DNA of 41,233 nucleotides, taken from NCBI GenBank assembly GCA_011526095.1, contig WYBA01000034.1:1-41233 (forward strand). The letters run 5' to 3'. The first letter of the stretch is position 1, and every line of letters begins with the position of its first letter. Under the pieces are notes generated by a model that saw only the letters and a list, made by a program, of their open reading frames with translations, did not search any database and was not told the origin of the DNA. Position numbers and translations under genes: made by a program. Shown piece by piece: positions 1 to 8,494 of the stretch. Source of the stretch: Myxococcales bacterium. Its GTDB lineage: Bacteria; Myxococcota_A; Polyangia; Haliangiales; Haliangiaceae.

Positions 1-311
1 AGCCGCTCCTGCGCGGTGCGCGGCCGGTAGCCCAGCACGCGCTCGACGTACTCGACGAACGTGCCGTAGCCGAGCGGGACGTGGACGTCGAGCCGGCGCG
101 CCAGCAGGAGCAGCCGCGCCTCCTCGACGTCGAGCGTCGCGCGACGCTGCGCGAGCGAGCGGAGCTGGCGGTCGACCGATCTCCAGTCCTGGACGTCCGC
201 GCGCGCGCCGCGCTCACGCTCGACGCCACTCACCACCTCTTGTGCGTCCACGTGGACGCTCGAACCTTCGAACACGGACCACTCCTCGTCGGTGAGCTTC
301 ACCTCTATCAC
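1..311 (-). CDS. N-terminal part of a probable HNH-endonuclease-type protein (partial)
   Basis: The minus strand is open from the window edge upward and reads as a helical, charged N-terminal domain. It includes the stretches WRSVDRQLRSLAQRR, VEEARLLLLARRLDVHV and GTFVEYVERVLGYRPRTAQE. From memory this resembles the N-terminal region of the many HNH-endonuclease paralogs in myxobacteria, whose nuclease motif lies at the C-terminus. That part is outside the window, so the assignment is tentative. I chose the GTG at 311 because the conserved-looking sequence (VIEVKLTDEEW) begins there. An in-frame ATG at 377 would add an Arg-rich stretch and is possible. There is no clear promoter box or ribosome site at either start. 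Confidence 0.5.
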   Translation of the reverse strand, partial: MIEVKLTDEEWSVFEGSSVHVDAQEVVSGVERERGARADVQDWRSVDRQLRSLAQRRATLDVEEARLLLLARRLDVHVPLGYGTFVEYVERVLGYRPRTAQER

Positions 312-776
312 GACATTTTCGGCGCCACGGTTCGCGCCAGGAGCCCGGGGACGCAGCCGTGACCGCGAATCTCGCATCGAGCCTCGCTTCTCCGCACCAC
401 GCGCCGCACGATGCGTCTGGCGCGCGATCTCACCGCGGTCCTCTACAAGGCGCTCGCGCGTCGTCGCGCAGCCCGTCAAGCACAAGCTGCACGTCCACGC
501 GAGAATTCACCCGCGCTGTCATCGACGCTGTCCGGTTCTCGGACCCTCCGCGGCGCTCGCTCGAGCACCGAGGCGCCGGGCCCCTGCTTGGCTCGGCGCC
601 GGTGTTCGCGGTCTCCCGGACGGTCGGGTGGGGCGGGCCACGCCACGCCACCTGGCACCGCGACGCCGCCGCCGTCTCGCGCGTCCGTGGTCCTCGGCGC
701 GGCTCGGGCGACGGCGTCAACCGGAACATCTCCATCGCGGCAGGCTCTCCCCCCCTGACGATTCTGATCGACCCTC
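312..776. other. Intergenic stretch, no supported gene
   Basis: About 465 bases lie between the HNH-like gene and the zinc-ribbon gene. Both strands have open frames, but they are Arg/Pro/Ser-rich, lack recognisable motifs and look like high-GC shadows. One minus-strand frame (ATG near 750, stop near 430) follows a G-rich purine run and could encode about 100 residues, but nothing in it resembles a known family. I see no RNA gene or strong hairpin. If 377 is the true start of the HNH-like gene, the gap begins at 378. Confidence 0.45.
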
Positions 777-1406
<630 letters not shown>

Positions 1407-1458
1407 CGGCCGATCTAACCTCGAACCGCCCCGCGCCGCGCGCGATCGCGCACGCAGG

Positions 1459-1755
1459 TCACGCCGGCGCGAGCAGCGCCGTCAGCTCGGCGTCGGTGCG
1501 CGGCCGCACCGTGCGCGCGACCTCGACGCCGTCGCGCAGCACGACCAGCGTCGGCCACAGCTTGATCCGGAACGCGCGGCCGAGCGGCCGGCCCGGCCCG
1601 TCCTCGATCCACACGTGGCGCGCGCCCGGCGCGGCGGCGAGCGCGGCGTCGATCCGTGGCCGCGCCGCCTGGCAGATCGGGCACCAGCCGGCGCCGAACT
1701 CCAGCACCGTGACACCCGGCCAGCGCGCGACCTCGTCGGCGGACGGTTCGACCAT
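1459..1755 (-). CDS. Thioredoxin-family protein
   Basis: 98 residues, the size of a minimal thioredoxin. The active-site motif WCPIC (C25, C28) follows a beta strand (VTVLEFGAG), and the cis-proline motif lies at LWPTLVV (P68), so the fold elements are in the right order for thiol-disulfide exchange. No signal peptide is visible, so a cytoplasmic location is likely. The CPIC active site differs from the CGPC of classical thioredoxin and suggests a different redox potential or partner. A TAGGCT box lies five bases upstream of the ATG, so the mRNA is probably leaderless. It may be co-transcribed with the downstream zinc-ribbon gene (52 bp gap). Confidence 0.85.
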   Translation of the reverse strand: MVEPSADEVARWPGVTVLEFGAGWCPICQAARPRIDAALAAAPGARHVWIEDGPGRPLGRAFRIKLWPTLVVLRDGVEVARTVRPRTDAELTALLAPA

Positions 1756-1760
1756 GGCCC

Positions 1761-1766
1761 AGCCTA
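1761..1766 (-). promoter_or_regulatory. -10 box of thioredoxin-like gene
   Basis: TAGGCT on the minus strand, five bases before the ATG at 1755. It fits the TANNNT pattern seen before many starts in this window. There is no Shine-Dalgarno sequence, so a leaderless transcript is inferred. Confidence 0.55.
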
Positions 1767-1812
1767 GCGCGCGCGGCGCGCCGCGGCCGCCGTCGGGCGC
1801 GGGGCGAGCCGC

Positions 1813-2625
1813 TCAGCCCGTGAACCACGCCGGTTCGAGCCCCTCGGCCCGCATCGCGTCCGGATCGATGCGCGGCGCGAACGGGATCGCCCCGAGCGCA
1901 CGCAGGCGTGCCGCGGCCTCGGTCGCATAGCGGTGGGCCGCCGCCTCGCGCTCGTCGACGGGCCGCGCCCAGAACGCCTCGTCCATCGCCGACCACGCGT
2001 CGAAGTCCTCCCCCGACGGTCGTTCGACGCGGTCGAGGTAGTCGACGTGGTGGCCGATCTCGTGCAGCAGCGTGCGGAACAGGATGGTGTTGCGGCACGT
2101 CGCCCACGTGCGCTCGATCGCGACGTGGCGGCGCTCGGTCACGATGCGGTGACCATCGTCGGCGAGGCGGCGGAGCTCGCGCTGATCGTCAGGGTCGAGC
2201 GACTTGCGCCAGCGGATCGTCGCGGTCGTGCACGCGTCGAGGAGCACCGCGGCGCCGTCGTAGTCGACCATCTCGGACCCGATCGAGAGGCGGCCCCACA
2301 CCGGGTTGAGCGTCTCCGCCTTGCGTGTCGGCTGGCGGAGCACGATCAGCCCGAGGCCCTCGAGGTGTGACGGGGCGATCGCGCCGACCACGGCGGCGAC
2401 GTCGTCGACGGTGCACGCATGCAGCCAGCCGGGCGTGGTCGGCTCGACCAGGAACCGCATCGTCGCCCCGTGGATCGAGCGCTGGACGGCGACGGTCCGC
2501 CGGAGCACCTGGTAGTGGATCCGTCCCCCGGGCGATGGCACGACCATCCGGTTGTCCTGGCCGCGCCCGCGCAGCGGCGTACCGATGTTGCGGTTGCGTC
2601 GGGTCGGGTTCCAGCCGGCGCGCAT
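1813..2625 (-). CDS. HEIGH-motif metallopeptidase-like protein
   Basis: 270 residues. A zinc-binding HEIGH motif at 188-192, inside LLHEIGHHVDYLDRV, is the hallmark of zincin metallopeptidases. The acidic EREAAAHRYATEAAARL segment about 35 residues later could supply the third ligand (E227 is a candidate). There is no signal peptide or membrane segment, so it is probably cytoplasmic. The N-terminus is Arg-rich; an alternative ATG at 2547 would remove 26 residues and start at MVVPSPGG. I could not match the rest to a family. Related M48- or M78-like proteins or an inactive relative are all possible. The stop is followed by 57 bp before the thioredoxin-like gene; the acyltransferase ends 41 bp upstream on the same strand. 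Confidence 0.75.
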   Translation of the reverse strand: MRAGWNPTRRNRNIGTPLRGRGQDNRMVVPSPGGRIHYQVLRRTVAVQRSIHGATMRFLVEPTTPGWLHACTVDDVAAVVGAIAPSHLEGLGLIVLRQPTRKAETLNPVWGRLSIGSEMVDYDGAAVLLDACTTATIRWRKSLDPDDQRELRRLADDGHRIVTERRHVAIERTWATCRNTILFRTLLHEIGHHVDYLDRVERPSGEDFDAWSAMDEAFWARPVDEREAAAHRYATEAAARLRALGAIPFAPRIDPDAMRAEGLEPAWFTG

Positions 2626-2666
2626 GGCGCAGCCCAGCGCGCGCGGCGCGGCCCGTCCGCCGGCGG

Positions 2667-3785
2667 TCAGCCGAGCAGCTCGCGGCGGTGGCGCACCAGC
2701 GGCAGCAGCCACCCCCACGGCACGAGCAGCGCGGCCTCGTCGAGCGTGTCGATCGCGTGCGGCGCGTAGGTCGCGGCGCCGACCCGTCCGGACGGCGGGA
2801 CCGCCGCCTGGTAGGCGTTCCAGAACCGCAGGTAGAGCAGGGGCCAGCCCCACGGCAGCGCGGCGAGCGCCTGGTCGGACGCGGTCCACGGGTAGACGAA
2901 CGGCCCGGGGCCCGACGCGGGCAGCGGCTCGCGCACCGGCGGCGCGGGCGCATGCAGGTGCTCGTCGATCATCCCCTGGATGACGCGACGCAGCTCCTCG
3001 GCGGCCGCGCGGTAGTCGGCGTCGGTCGCGGTCGCCTCGTCGAGCCGGAACATCAACGGCGCGCCGATCACGTAGCGCAGCCGGGTCGGCAGCGCGAAGA
3101 ACATGCTCGTCAGCCACGTCGGGAACAGCGCGAGCTGCAGCGGCGACAGCGGGAAGATCGGCAGCCCGCTGGCGCGCGCGACGCGCGGCAGGTTGGTGGC
3201 GAGCGGGTTCATCGCCTCGGCGCCGAGGCACGCGCACGGCAGCACCGGCGCGCGGTAGCGCACGCACGCGCGCACGAACGAGGTGTGGAACGGCTGGGTG
3301 CGGTAGCGCCGCCGCCAGCCCTTGCCGATGCCCTCGACGCCCTCGGGGAAGTACAGCACCAGCTCGCCCTGGCCCAGCAGCCGGAACAGCTCGTCGAAGC
3401 GCGCCGGCCACATGCCGGTGCGGCGGATCAGCGGCCCGAGCCCGGGCAGCGTGAAGAAGAACGGCAGCGCGAACCCGCGCGCCACGCCCGCGCGGGCGTA
3501 ATCGTGGCGCGCGCCGAGCCGGTGCATGAACACCACCGCGTCCCACGGCCAGCCCATGCCCGAGTGGTTCATCGCCAGGATCGCGCCGCGCGCCGCGGGG
3601 AGGTGCTCGGCCCCCTCGACGCTGGCGCGGAACCAGCCGTCGGCCCACGGCCGCACCATCGACTCCGAGAACGCGCGCGCGAAGTCGAGGTCGAGCCAGT
3701 GGTCGGGGCTGTCGGGCGAGGCGACGGGCAGCGGCGCGTCGCGGCGAGGGGCCGCGCCGTCCCACGGGACGAGGAGCTCGGGCAT
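2667..3785 (-). CDS. PlsC-type lysophospholipid acyltransferase family protein
   Basis: 372 residues. This resembles the 1-acyl-glycerol-3-phosphate acyltransferase fold, which moves acyl groups onto lysophospholipids. The first motif reads NHSGMGWPWD, with the His at 74 and the probable catalytic Asp at 82, a wider spacing than the classical HX4D. Motif III is present as LYFPEGVEGIGKG (FPEG at 146-149). A hydrophobic stretch at 106-120 fits membrane association. The ATG at 3785 is the only start near the N-terminus that avoids a long Arg-rich extension. A TACGCT box lies 14 bases upstream, divergent from the DUF4157 gene. The precise acyl acceptor cannot be told. Confidence 0.85.
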   Translation of the reverse strand: MPELLVPWDGAAPRRDAPLPVASPDSPDHWLDLDFARAFSESMVRPWADGWFRASVEGAEHLPAARGAILAMNHSGMGWPWDAVVFMHRLGARHDYARAGVARGFALPFFFTLPGLGPLIRRTGMWPARFDELFRLLGQGELVLYFPEGVEGIGKGWRRRYRTQPFHTSFVRACVRYRAPVLPCACLGAEAMNPLATNLPRVARASGLPIFPLSPLQLALFPTWLTSMFFALPTRLRYVIGAPLMFRLDEATATDADYRAAAEELRRVIQGMIDEHLHAPAPPVREPLPASGPGPFVYPWTASDQALAALPWGWPLLYLRFWNAYQAAVPPSGRVGAATYAPHAIDTLDEAALLVPWGWLLPLVRHRRELLG

Positions 3786-3799
3786 GGGGATGCGCGCCG

Positions 3800-3805
3800 A
3801 GCGTA
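3800..3805 (-). promoter_or_regulatory. Possible -10 box of acyltransferase gene
   Basis: TACGCT on the minus strand, 14 bases before the ATG at 3785. The gap is longer than at most genes here, giving at most a very short leader. Confidence 0.4.
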
Positions 3806-3914
3806 CCCTCGTCTGCCTGGCCGCGACGGCCGCGACCGGCGTCACGCCGGGTGGCAGCCCGGGTGCGGCAACGGGCGCGACGAAACGGAGCGCCCCGCGT
3901 CGCGGCGAGTGCGA

Positions 3915-3920
3915 TAGCAT
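3915..3920 (+). promoter_or_regulatory. -10 box of DUF4157-calpain gene
   Basis: TAGCAT eight bases before the ATG at 3929, with no Shine-Dalgarno. It is consistent with a leaderless mRNA and supports this start over the upstream in-frame ATG at 3851. Confidence 0.5.
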
Positions 3921-3928
3921 CGGCCCCG

Positions 3929-6592
3929 ATGCGTTCGCGTGAAGGTCGTCCGGGTGGTCGTACGTCAACCGAGCGGAGCAGCGGGCCGTCGTCCTCGTCG
4001 CCGACGTCGACGACGGCGCCGGGGCGCCGCGCCCTGACCGACCGCTACATCCAGCGCAAGGCCAAGGGCGACGCGGCGCCGCCGGCGGCCGACCAGGCGG
4101 TCGATCCGGCCGGCGCGGGGCAGCCGCTGCCCGACGCCAGCCGCGCCAGCGCCGAGCGCTCGCTCGGCGTGGAGCTCGGCGACGTCCGGGTCCACACCGA
4201 CGACAGCGCCGCGGCGTCCGCACAGTCGCTCGACGCCAGGGCCTACACCGCCGGGTCGGACATCTACTTCAACGAGGGCCAGTACAACCCGGGCTCGGCC
4301 GAGGGCGATCGCCTGATGGCGCACGAGCTGGTCCACGTCGCCCAGCAGGACGGCGCCGCGCCGGCGCCGCAGCGCGAGGCGCTCGGCGTCAGCCGCGTCG
4401 ACGAGCCCGCCGAGCGCGAGGCCGACCGCGGCGCCGACGCGATCCTGTCGGGCTCGCCGTTCGCCGTCCACGAGCAGCCGACCGGGATCCCGCGCGAGGC
4501 GCTGGGCAGCGATCCGCGCCCGCTGACCGACTCGACCGGCGCTGCCACGACCACGCACCGCGCGCCCGGCGTGGCCGACGCGTCCAACGCCCCGGCCGCG
4601 GGCCCGCCTGCCACCGAGTCGCGGCCCGCCAACGTGCGCGTGATCGCGCCGGCGACCGCGCCGCTGCGCAACGAGGGCGGGATGACGCCGGTGCCGACCG
4701 CGCTGTACGAGGAGGGGGAGCAGGTGTCGCCGCCGCCCAGCGGCTACACCCCCGTCACCGAGTTCCGCGGCAGCGTCACCGCCCCGATCCTCGAGCAGGT
4801 CGCGTCGCCGGATATCTTCATCGGCGGCCAGCCGAGCACCCAGGACGTCGAGCAGGCCGGGATCGGCGACTGCTTCTTCCTCGCCACCTTGATCAGCGTC
4901 GCCAACCGCGACCCCGGCAAGATCCGCACGCTGATCACGCCGGACGGGCGCGGCGGCGGCACGGTCAACCTGTGGCGGCGCGAGACCGTGGTCCCGCCGC
5001 CGCCGCCGCCGGGCGCGCCCGCCGGCCCGCCGCCCGCGGCGACGTACAACTACGTCCCCGTCGCGGTCGCGGTCAGCGCAGACCTGAACGTCCGGATCGC
5101 GGACGGGCGGGTCCACGGCGCGCAGCTGCGGTGCGCGGAGCAGCCGCGGAGCCAGGAGCACTGGGCCGCGATCAGCGGCTCGACCCTCGAGGTCCATCGC
5201 AAGGACCTCTACGACTGCGCGCGGTGGGCGCCGCTGGTCGAGAAGGGCTACGCCCGGTTCTCCGAGGCGCACGGCCAGTACGGCGGCATGCAGGCCGGCA
5301 ACGGCGGCGCCGGGACGACGACGTCCGGCTACGACAACATCAACGGCGGCGTCGCCGAGTACGCGATGCTCGCGATCTACGGCGCCGCGGCCGACGCGCC
5401 CGGCGCGACCCAGCACCAGGACATCACCGCGTTCGCGCCGGCCGGATCCAACATCCTCGCCGCCAACGCGCCGGTGGTCGATCAGCTCATCCTGCTCGAG
5501 GGCCGCGGCCCGACGGCGGCGCCGGGCGACACGAACGCGCCGATCCTGATGGCCAACGTCTACCCCGACGAGACCGTGACCAACCTCGGCCAGGCGATCA
5601 CCGCCGCGATCGCCGATCCTGACTGGGCGACGATCGGCGCCGATCGCCAGACCAAGGTCCTCGCGGTGCAGACCGCGATCAACGCGTGGGCCGCGCTGCC
5701 GCCGGATCCGGCGCCGCCCGCGGCGCAGCCCAAGCAGGTCGCCCGCGACGCGGTGGCGACCGCGGCGATCGAGGCCACGCGGCACCCCAACCCCGATCAC
5801 CTCGCGGAGACGCGCGCGCACAACCCCTCGCCGATCCAGTTCGAGGACGACTCCGACGCCGTCCCGGCCGACAAGACCGGCAGCCTGCGGTTCCTCGGCC
5901 AGTGGCTCGAGTACGTGATCAACGTCGGCACGCTCGTGCCGTTCAACGTGTCGATCGTGGGCCACGCGTCGAGCACCGGCGAGCCGGCGCACAACCAGAC
6001 GCTGTCCGAGGGCCGCGCGACCCACGTCAAGACCGCGATCGAGACCGGCGGCACGCCAGCCAACCTGTCGAAGCACACGATCACCGCCAGCGGCGTCGGC
6101 GCGGCCGGCGCGGGCCCCGAGGACACCTGGCGCCGCGTCGACATCACGATCGATCACCAGCAGCCGCCCAACGAGCTGTTCGCCGCGGGCCGGTCGCCGG
6201 CGATCCGCGCGATGATGGACCTGATGCTGAACACCCGGAACCTCGGGACCGACGCCAGCGGCGGCCAGCGCAACGTCTACGCCGGGCACTCGTACTCGGT
6301 GGTGTCGGTGACGTTCGTCGACGCCGCCGGCCAGCCGGTGAACCTCCGCAACGCCTCCGGCGCGGCGCGCACGGCGCTGTTCCCGACCGTCGACGTCGCC
6401 GCGTCGCGCGTGACGCTGCAGAACCCGCACCACGGCAACGAGCCCGACCGGCTCGGCACCGGCGCGGCCACCCGCCCCGAGGACGGCGCCCCGAGCGGCG
6501 TCAGCTCCGACGGCGTGTTCCAGATGGACCTGAACGAGTTCTTCCGCAACTTCAACTCGGTGCAGTCGGGCGTGTTCCCGCGCACGCCGTGA
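3929..6592 (+). CDS. DUF4157 protein with split calpain-like protease and inserted OmpA-like domain
   Basis: 887 residues. Residues 65-142 form a DUF4157 (eCIS core) domain with AHELVHVAQQ; HELVH (132-136) is zincin-like. A calpain-type (C2) protease begins near 275: QAGIGDCFFLATL holds the nucleophile C315, and WAPLVEKGYARFSE (433-446) is the usual helix after it. An OmpA-like domain follows at about 636-742 (VSIVGHASSTGEP, then EGRATHVKTAI). The protease then resumes with AGHSYSVVSV (catalytic H787), LQNPHHGNE (N832 in place of calpain RNPWG) and the closing DGVFQMDLNEFFRNF strand/helix. All three triad residues are present, so it is probably an active thiol protease or self-processing toxin-like protein. 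There is no signal peptide. A Pro-rich insertion lies at 355-370. Start ATG 3929 is supported by a -10 box; the DUF4157 family is known from eCIS-linked and polymorphic toxins. The stop is one base from the next gene. Confidence 0.85.
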   Translation: MRSREGRPGGRTSTERSSGPSSSSPTSTTAPGRRALTDRYIQRKAKGDAAPPAADQAVDPAGAGQPLPDASRASAERSLGVELGDVRVHTDDSAAASAQSLDARAYTAGSDIYFNEGQYNPGSAEGDRLMAHELVHVAQQDGAAPAPQREALGVSRVDEPAEREADRGADAILSGSPFAVHEQPTGIPREALGSDPRPLTDSTGAATTTHRAPGVADASNAPAAGPPATESRPANVRVIAPATAPLRNEGGMTPVPTALYEEGEQVSPPPSGYTPVTEFRGSVTAPILEQVASPDIFIGGQPSTQDVEQAGIGDCFFLATLISVANRDPGKIRTLITPDGRGGGTVNLWRRETVVPPPPPPGAPAGPPPAATYNYVPVAVAVSADLNVRIADGRVHGAQLRCAEQPRSQEHWAAISGSTLEVHRKDLYDCARWAPLVEKGYARFSEAHGQYGGMQAGNGGAGTTTSGYDNINGGVAEYAMLAIYGAAADAPGATQHQDITAFAPAGSNILAANAPVVDQLILLEGRGPTAAPGDTNAPILMANVYPDETVTNLGQAITAAIADPDWATIGADRQTKVLAVQTAINAWAALPPDPAPPAAQPKQVARDAVATAAIEATRHPNPDHLAETRAHNPSPIQFEDDSDAVPADKTGSLRFLGQWLEYVINVGTLVPFNVSIVGHASSTGEPAHNQTLSEGRATHVKTAIETGGTPANLSKHTITASGVGAAGAGPEDTWRRVDITIDHQQPPNELFAAGRSPAIRAMMDLMLNTRNLGTDASGGQRNVYAGHSYSVVSVTFVDAAGQPVNLRNASGAARTALFPTVDVAASRVTLQNPHHGNEPDRLGTGAATRPEDGAPSGVSSDGVFQMDLNEFFRNFNSVQSGVFPRTP

Positions 6593-6593
6593 G

Positions 6594-7685
6594 ATGCGGG
6601 TTTCGACCACGCTGACCCTGGTCGTCGCGCTGGCGGCTGGCTGCGCGCGACGCGACCCCGCGCCCGAGGGCGGACACCCGGTGACGAGGACCGCCGGCGA
6701 CGCGAACGCGCCGGCGGACGCGGGCGCGGTGACGAGCAAGGAGACCGATATGCACGAGGTGAAGTCGTCCACGGACCTGATCGCGCTGCGCGACGTCTAT
6801 CGCGAGCGCATCGCCGCCGGGTTCTCCGGGACGTTCGAGGTCCACGTGGCGGCCGGGACGTACGAGCCGGTGACCTGGGAGCTGGCGCCCGACCCGGGCG
6901 CGGCGCCGCCCGCGATCGACCTCGTCCTGCGCGGCGAGGGCGCCTCGATCCCGCGGCCGTCGCGGCTGGTCGCCGCGTCGATCCGGATCGAGGGCCTGGT
7001 CGTCACCGGCCCGGTGTCGCGGTCGATCGAGGTCGAGGCGACGAAGCGGATCGACCTCGTCGACGCCGCGTTCATCGACGGCCGCACCACCGACCCGAAC
7101 TCGCGCGCGCCGTACCTTGCGCTACGCGCGCGCGGCGCGATCACCCTGCAGGTCGAGCGGACGTGGTTCGTCCGCAACTTCCAGCAGGGCAAGCTCCCCG
7201 GCGTGCTGGTCGGGCTGGCGGCGAGCCCGCACGCCGGCGGCCGGTTCGACGAGGTCGTGATCCGCGACAGCGCGTTCGTCGGCAACGCGTTCACCACCGA
7301 GCTCGAGCTCGCCGACGCGCTGGCCGTGAAGATCGAGCGCACCGCGTTCTACAAGACCTGGGCGTCGGGCGCGTTCCTCGGCTGCGCGTCGGCGTCGAAG
7401 GTCACGGTCACCGACTCGGTGCTCGTCGCCGAGGACCTCGCGCACGTCGCGCGGGTCGACGCCGGCTGCGCCCCGATCGAGCTCGGCGCGGGCACGCGCG
7501 TGTACGCGCGCTCGTACACGCCGTCGACCGCGGTGCCGGCGTCGCTCCAGGTCGATCGCGCCGCGCTCGCCGACCGCGCGGCGATCGACGCCACGGCGCG
7601 CGTCGCCGACGGCGCCGCCAAGCGCAAGCCGGAGGCGATCCCCGCGACGCTGCACGCCGAGCTGATGGCCGCGTTGCGGCCGTGA
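6594..7685 (+). CDS. Beta-helix-like lipoprotein paired with the DUF4157 protease
   Basis: 363 residues. The N-terminus MRVSTTLTLVVALAAGC is a lipoprotein signal with C17 as the lipid-bearing cysteine. After an Ala/Asp-rich linker, the body is a series of short strands punctuated by Ile/Val/Asn ladders (IRIEGLVVTGPV, IDLVDAAFIDGR, VVIRDSAFVGNAF, VTVTDSVLVAED), typical of right-handed parallel beta-helix proteins of the pectate-lyase superfamily. No catalytic motif is visible. Its ATG follows the stop of the preceding gene by one base (TGA-G-ATG), so the two are almost certainly co-translated and functionally linked. It could be an immunity, anchoring or substrate-binding partner; that is inference. 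The C-terminus after about 310 is helical. Confidence 0.8.
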   Translation: MRVSTTLTLVVALAAGCARRDPAPEGGHPVTRTAGDANAPADAGAVTSKETDMHEVKSSTDLIALRDVYRERIAAGFSGTFEVHVAAGTYEPVTWELAPDPGAAPPAIDLVLRGEGASIPRPSRLVAASIRIEGLVVTGPVSRSIEVEATKRIDLVDAAFIDGRTTDPNSRAPYLALRARGAITLQVERTWFVRNFQQGKLPGVLVGLAASPHAGGRFDEVVIRDSAFVGNAFTTELELADALAVKIERTAFYKTWASGAFLGCASASKVTVTDSVLVAEDLAHVARVDAGCAPIELGAGTRVYARSYTPSTAVPASLQVDRAALADRAAIDATARVADGAAKRKPEAIPATLHAELMAALRP

Positions 7686-7705
7686 CCCTGCCGATCGGCT
7701 TCCTC

Positions 7706-7755
7706 GCCCGCAGACGGGCTCGCGGCGCCTGAACAGAGTCGGCTCGGGCGGAGCC
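7706..7755. terminator. Hairpins between convergent genes
   Basis: Two short perfect inverted repeats: GCCCG-CAGA-CGGGC (7706-7719) and GGCTC-GGGCG-GAGCC (7741-7755). They lie in the 75 bp between the convergent stops at 7685 and 7761. There is no T-run, so a rho-independent terminator is only a suggestion. Confidence 0.3.
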
Positions 7756-7760
7756 TCGCC

Positions 7761-8432
7761 TCAGTCGGCGTTCGGCGCGGGCTCGGACACGTTCATCGTC
7801 GGCACGCCATCGGGGCCGACGGCCATCTCGAGCTTGTACGTGATCGGGGTGCCGTCGCAGTCGAGGTCACCGATGGCCATCGCGGTCACGGTCTTGCCGT
7901 CGCTCTCGTACGTGTACTGAAAGCGGGTGGGCTCGTCGATCATGAAGTCGAGCTGCTGCCAGATCGGGTTCGTCGCCCAGTCCGGCGACGGTGCGCACAT
8001 GCCGCCCTCGCCCACACAGCACGGCTCCGCGGGCGTCGGACCGGCGGTGCCGGCCGGGAACGCGGCCTCGACCACGTGATGGGCCCTGAGGGTCTTGCCG
8101 AGCACGCTGAGCTGGAGCCTGGCCTCGGTCGCCTGGCTCGCGCTCTTGTAGTCCCCGACCGCCTTCGTCATGCACTCGCTGACGGCGGAGGCGCCGCTCG
8201 CGTCGAGCACGCACCGGAACACCGGATCGTTCCGCATCTGGTCGCCGCCGCGGCACTGCTGCAGGAACTGGCCCTTGGCGTCGGCCGGCATCGCCTTGCC
8301 CGGGGCCATCTTCGCCATGATCGGCGAGGCCTTGTCCCAGAACCGCTGGCAGTCGTCGTGCTTGCCGCCGCACGCCGCCGCGGTGAGCGCGATCAGCGCG
8401 CTCGCGATCCCCAGGCCCGTCTTGCCGTGCAT
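7761..8432 (-). CDS. Lipoprotein with type IV pilin-like C-terminal domain
   Basis: 223 residues. The N-terminus (GIASALIALTAAACGG) is a lipoprotein signal with C21 lipidated, not a prepilin signal. A helical Cys-containing region follows (to about 100). From about residue 103 the sequence EARLQLSVLGKTLRAHHV leads into a domain with paired cysteines (EPCCVGEGGMCAPSPDW), IWQQLDFMIDEPTRFQYTY and the closing GDLDCDGTPITYKLEM. As I remember them, pilin-like proteins of myxobacteria share this layout after their N-terminal helix. It would place a pilin head on a lipid anchor. Six bases upstream of ATG is a TATGGT box. Function unknown; the pilin resemblance is from memory and needs a profile search. 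Confidence 0.75.
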   Translation of the reverse strand: MHGKTGLGIASALIALTAAACGGKHDDCQRFWDKASPIMAKMAPGKAMPADAKGQFLQQCRGGDQMRNDPVFRCVLDASGASAVSECMTKAVGDYKSASQATEARLQLSVLGKTLRAHHVVEAAFPAGTAGPTPAEPCCVGEGGMCAPSPDWATNPIWQQLDFMIDEPTRFQYTYESDGKTVTAMAIGDLDCDGTPITYKLEMAVGPDGVPTMNVSEPAPNAD

Positions 8433-8438
8433 CGCCGC

Positions 8439-8444
8439 ACCATA
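8439..8444 (-). promoter_or_regulatory. -10 box of pilin-like lipoprotein gene
   Basis: TATGGT on the minus strand, six bases before the ATG at 8432; no ribosome-binding site, so leaderless initiation is inferred. Confidence 0.5.
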
Positions 8445-8494
8445 CCTCGGCGCGGATCGGCTGTGCGCGCGTGGGTGAACGCGCGCCGTGACGC

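Noticed and set aside
3929..7685. An extracellular contractile injection system (eCIS) locus
   Set aside because: Only a DUF4157 domain is present. There are no sheath, tube, spike, baseplate or AAA+ loading genes within the window.
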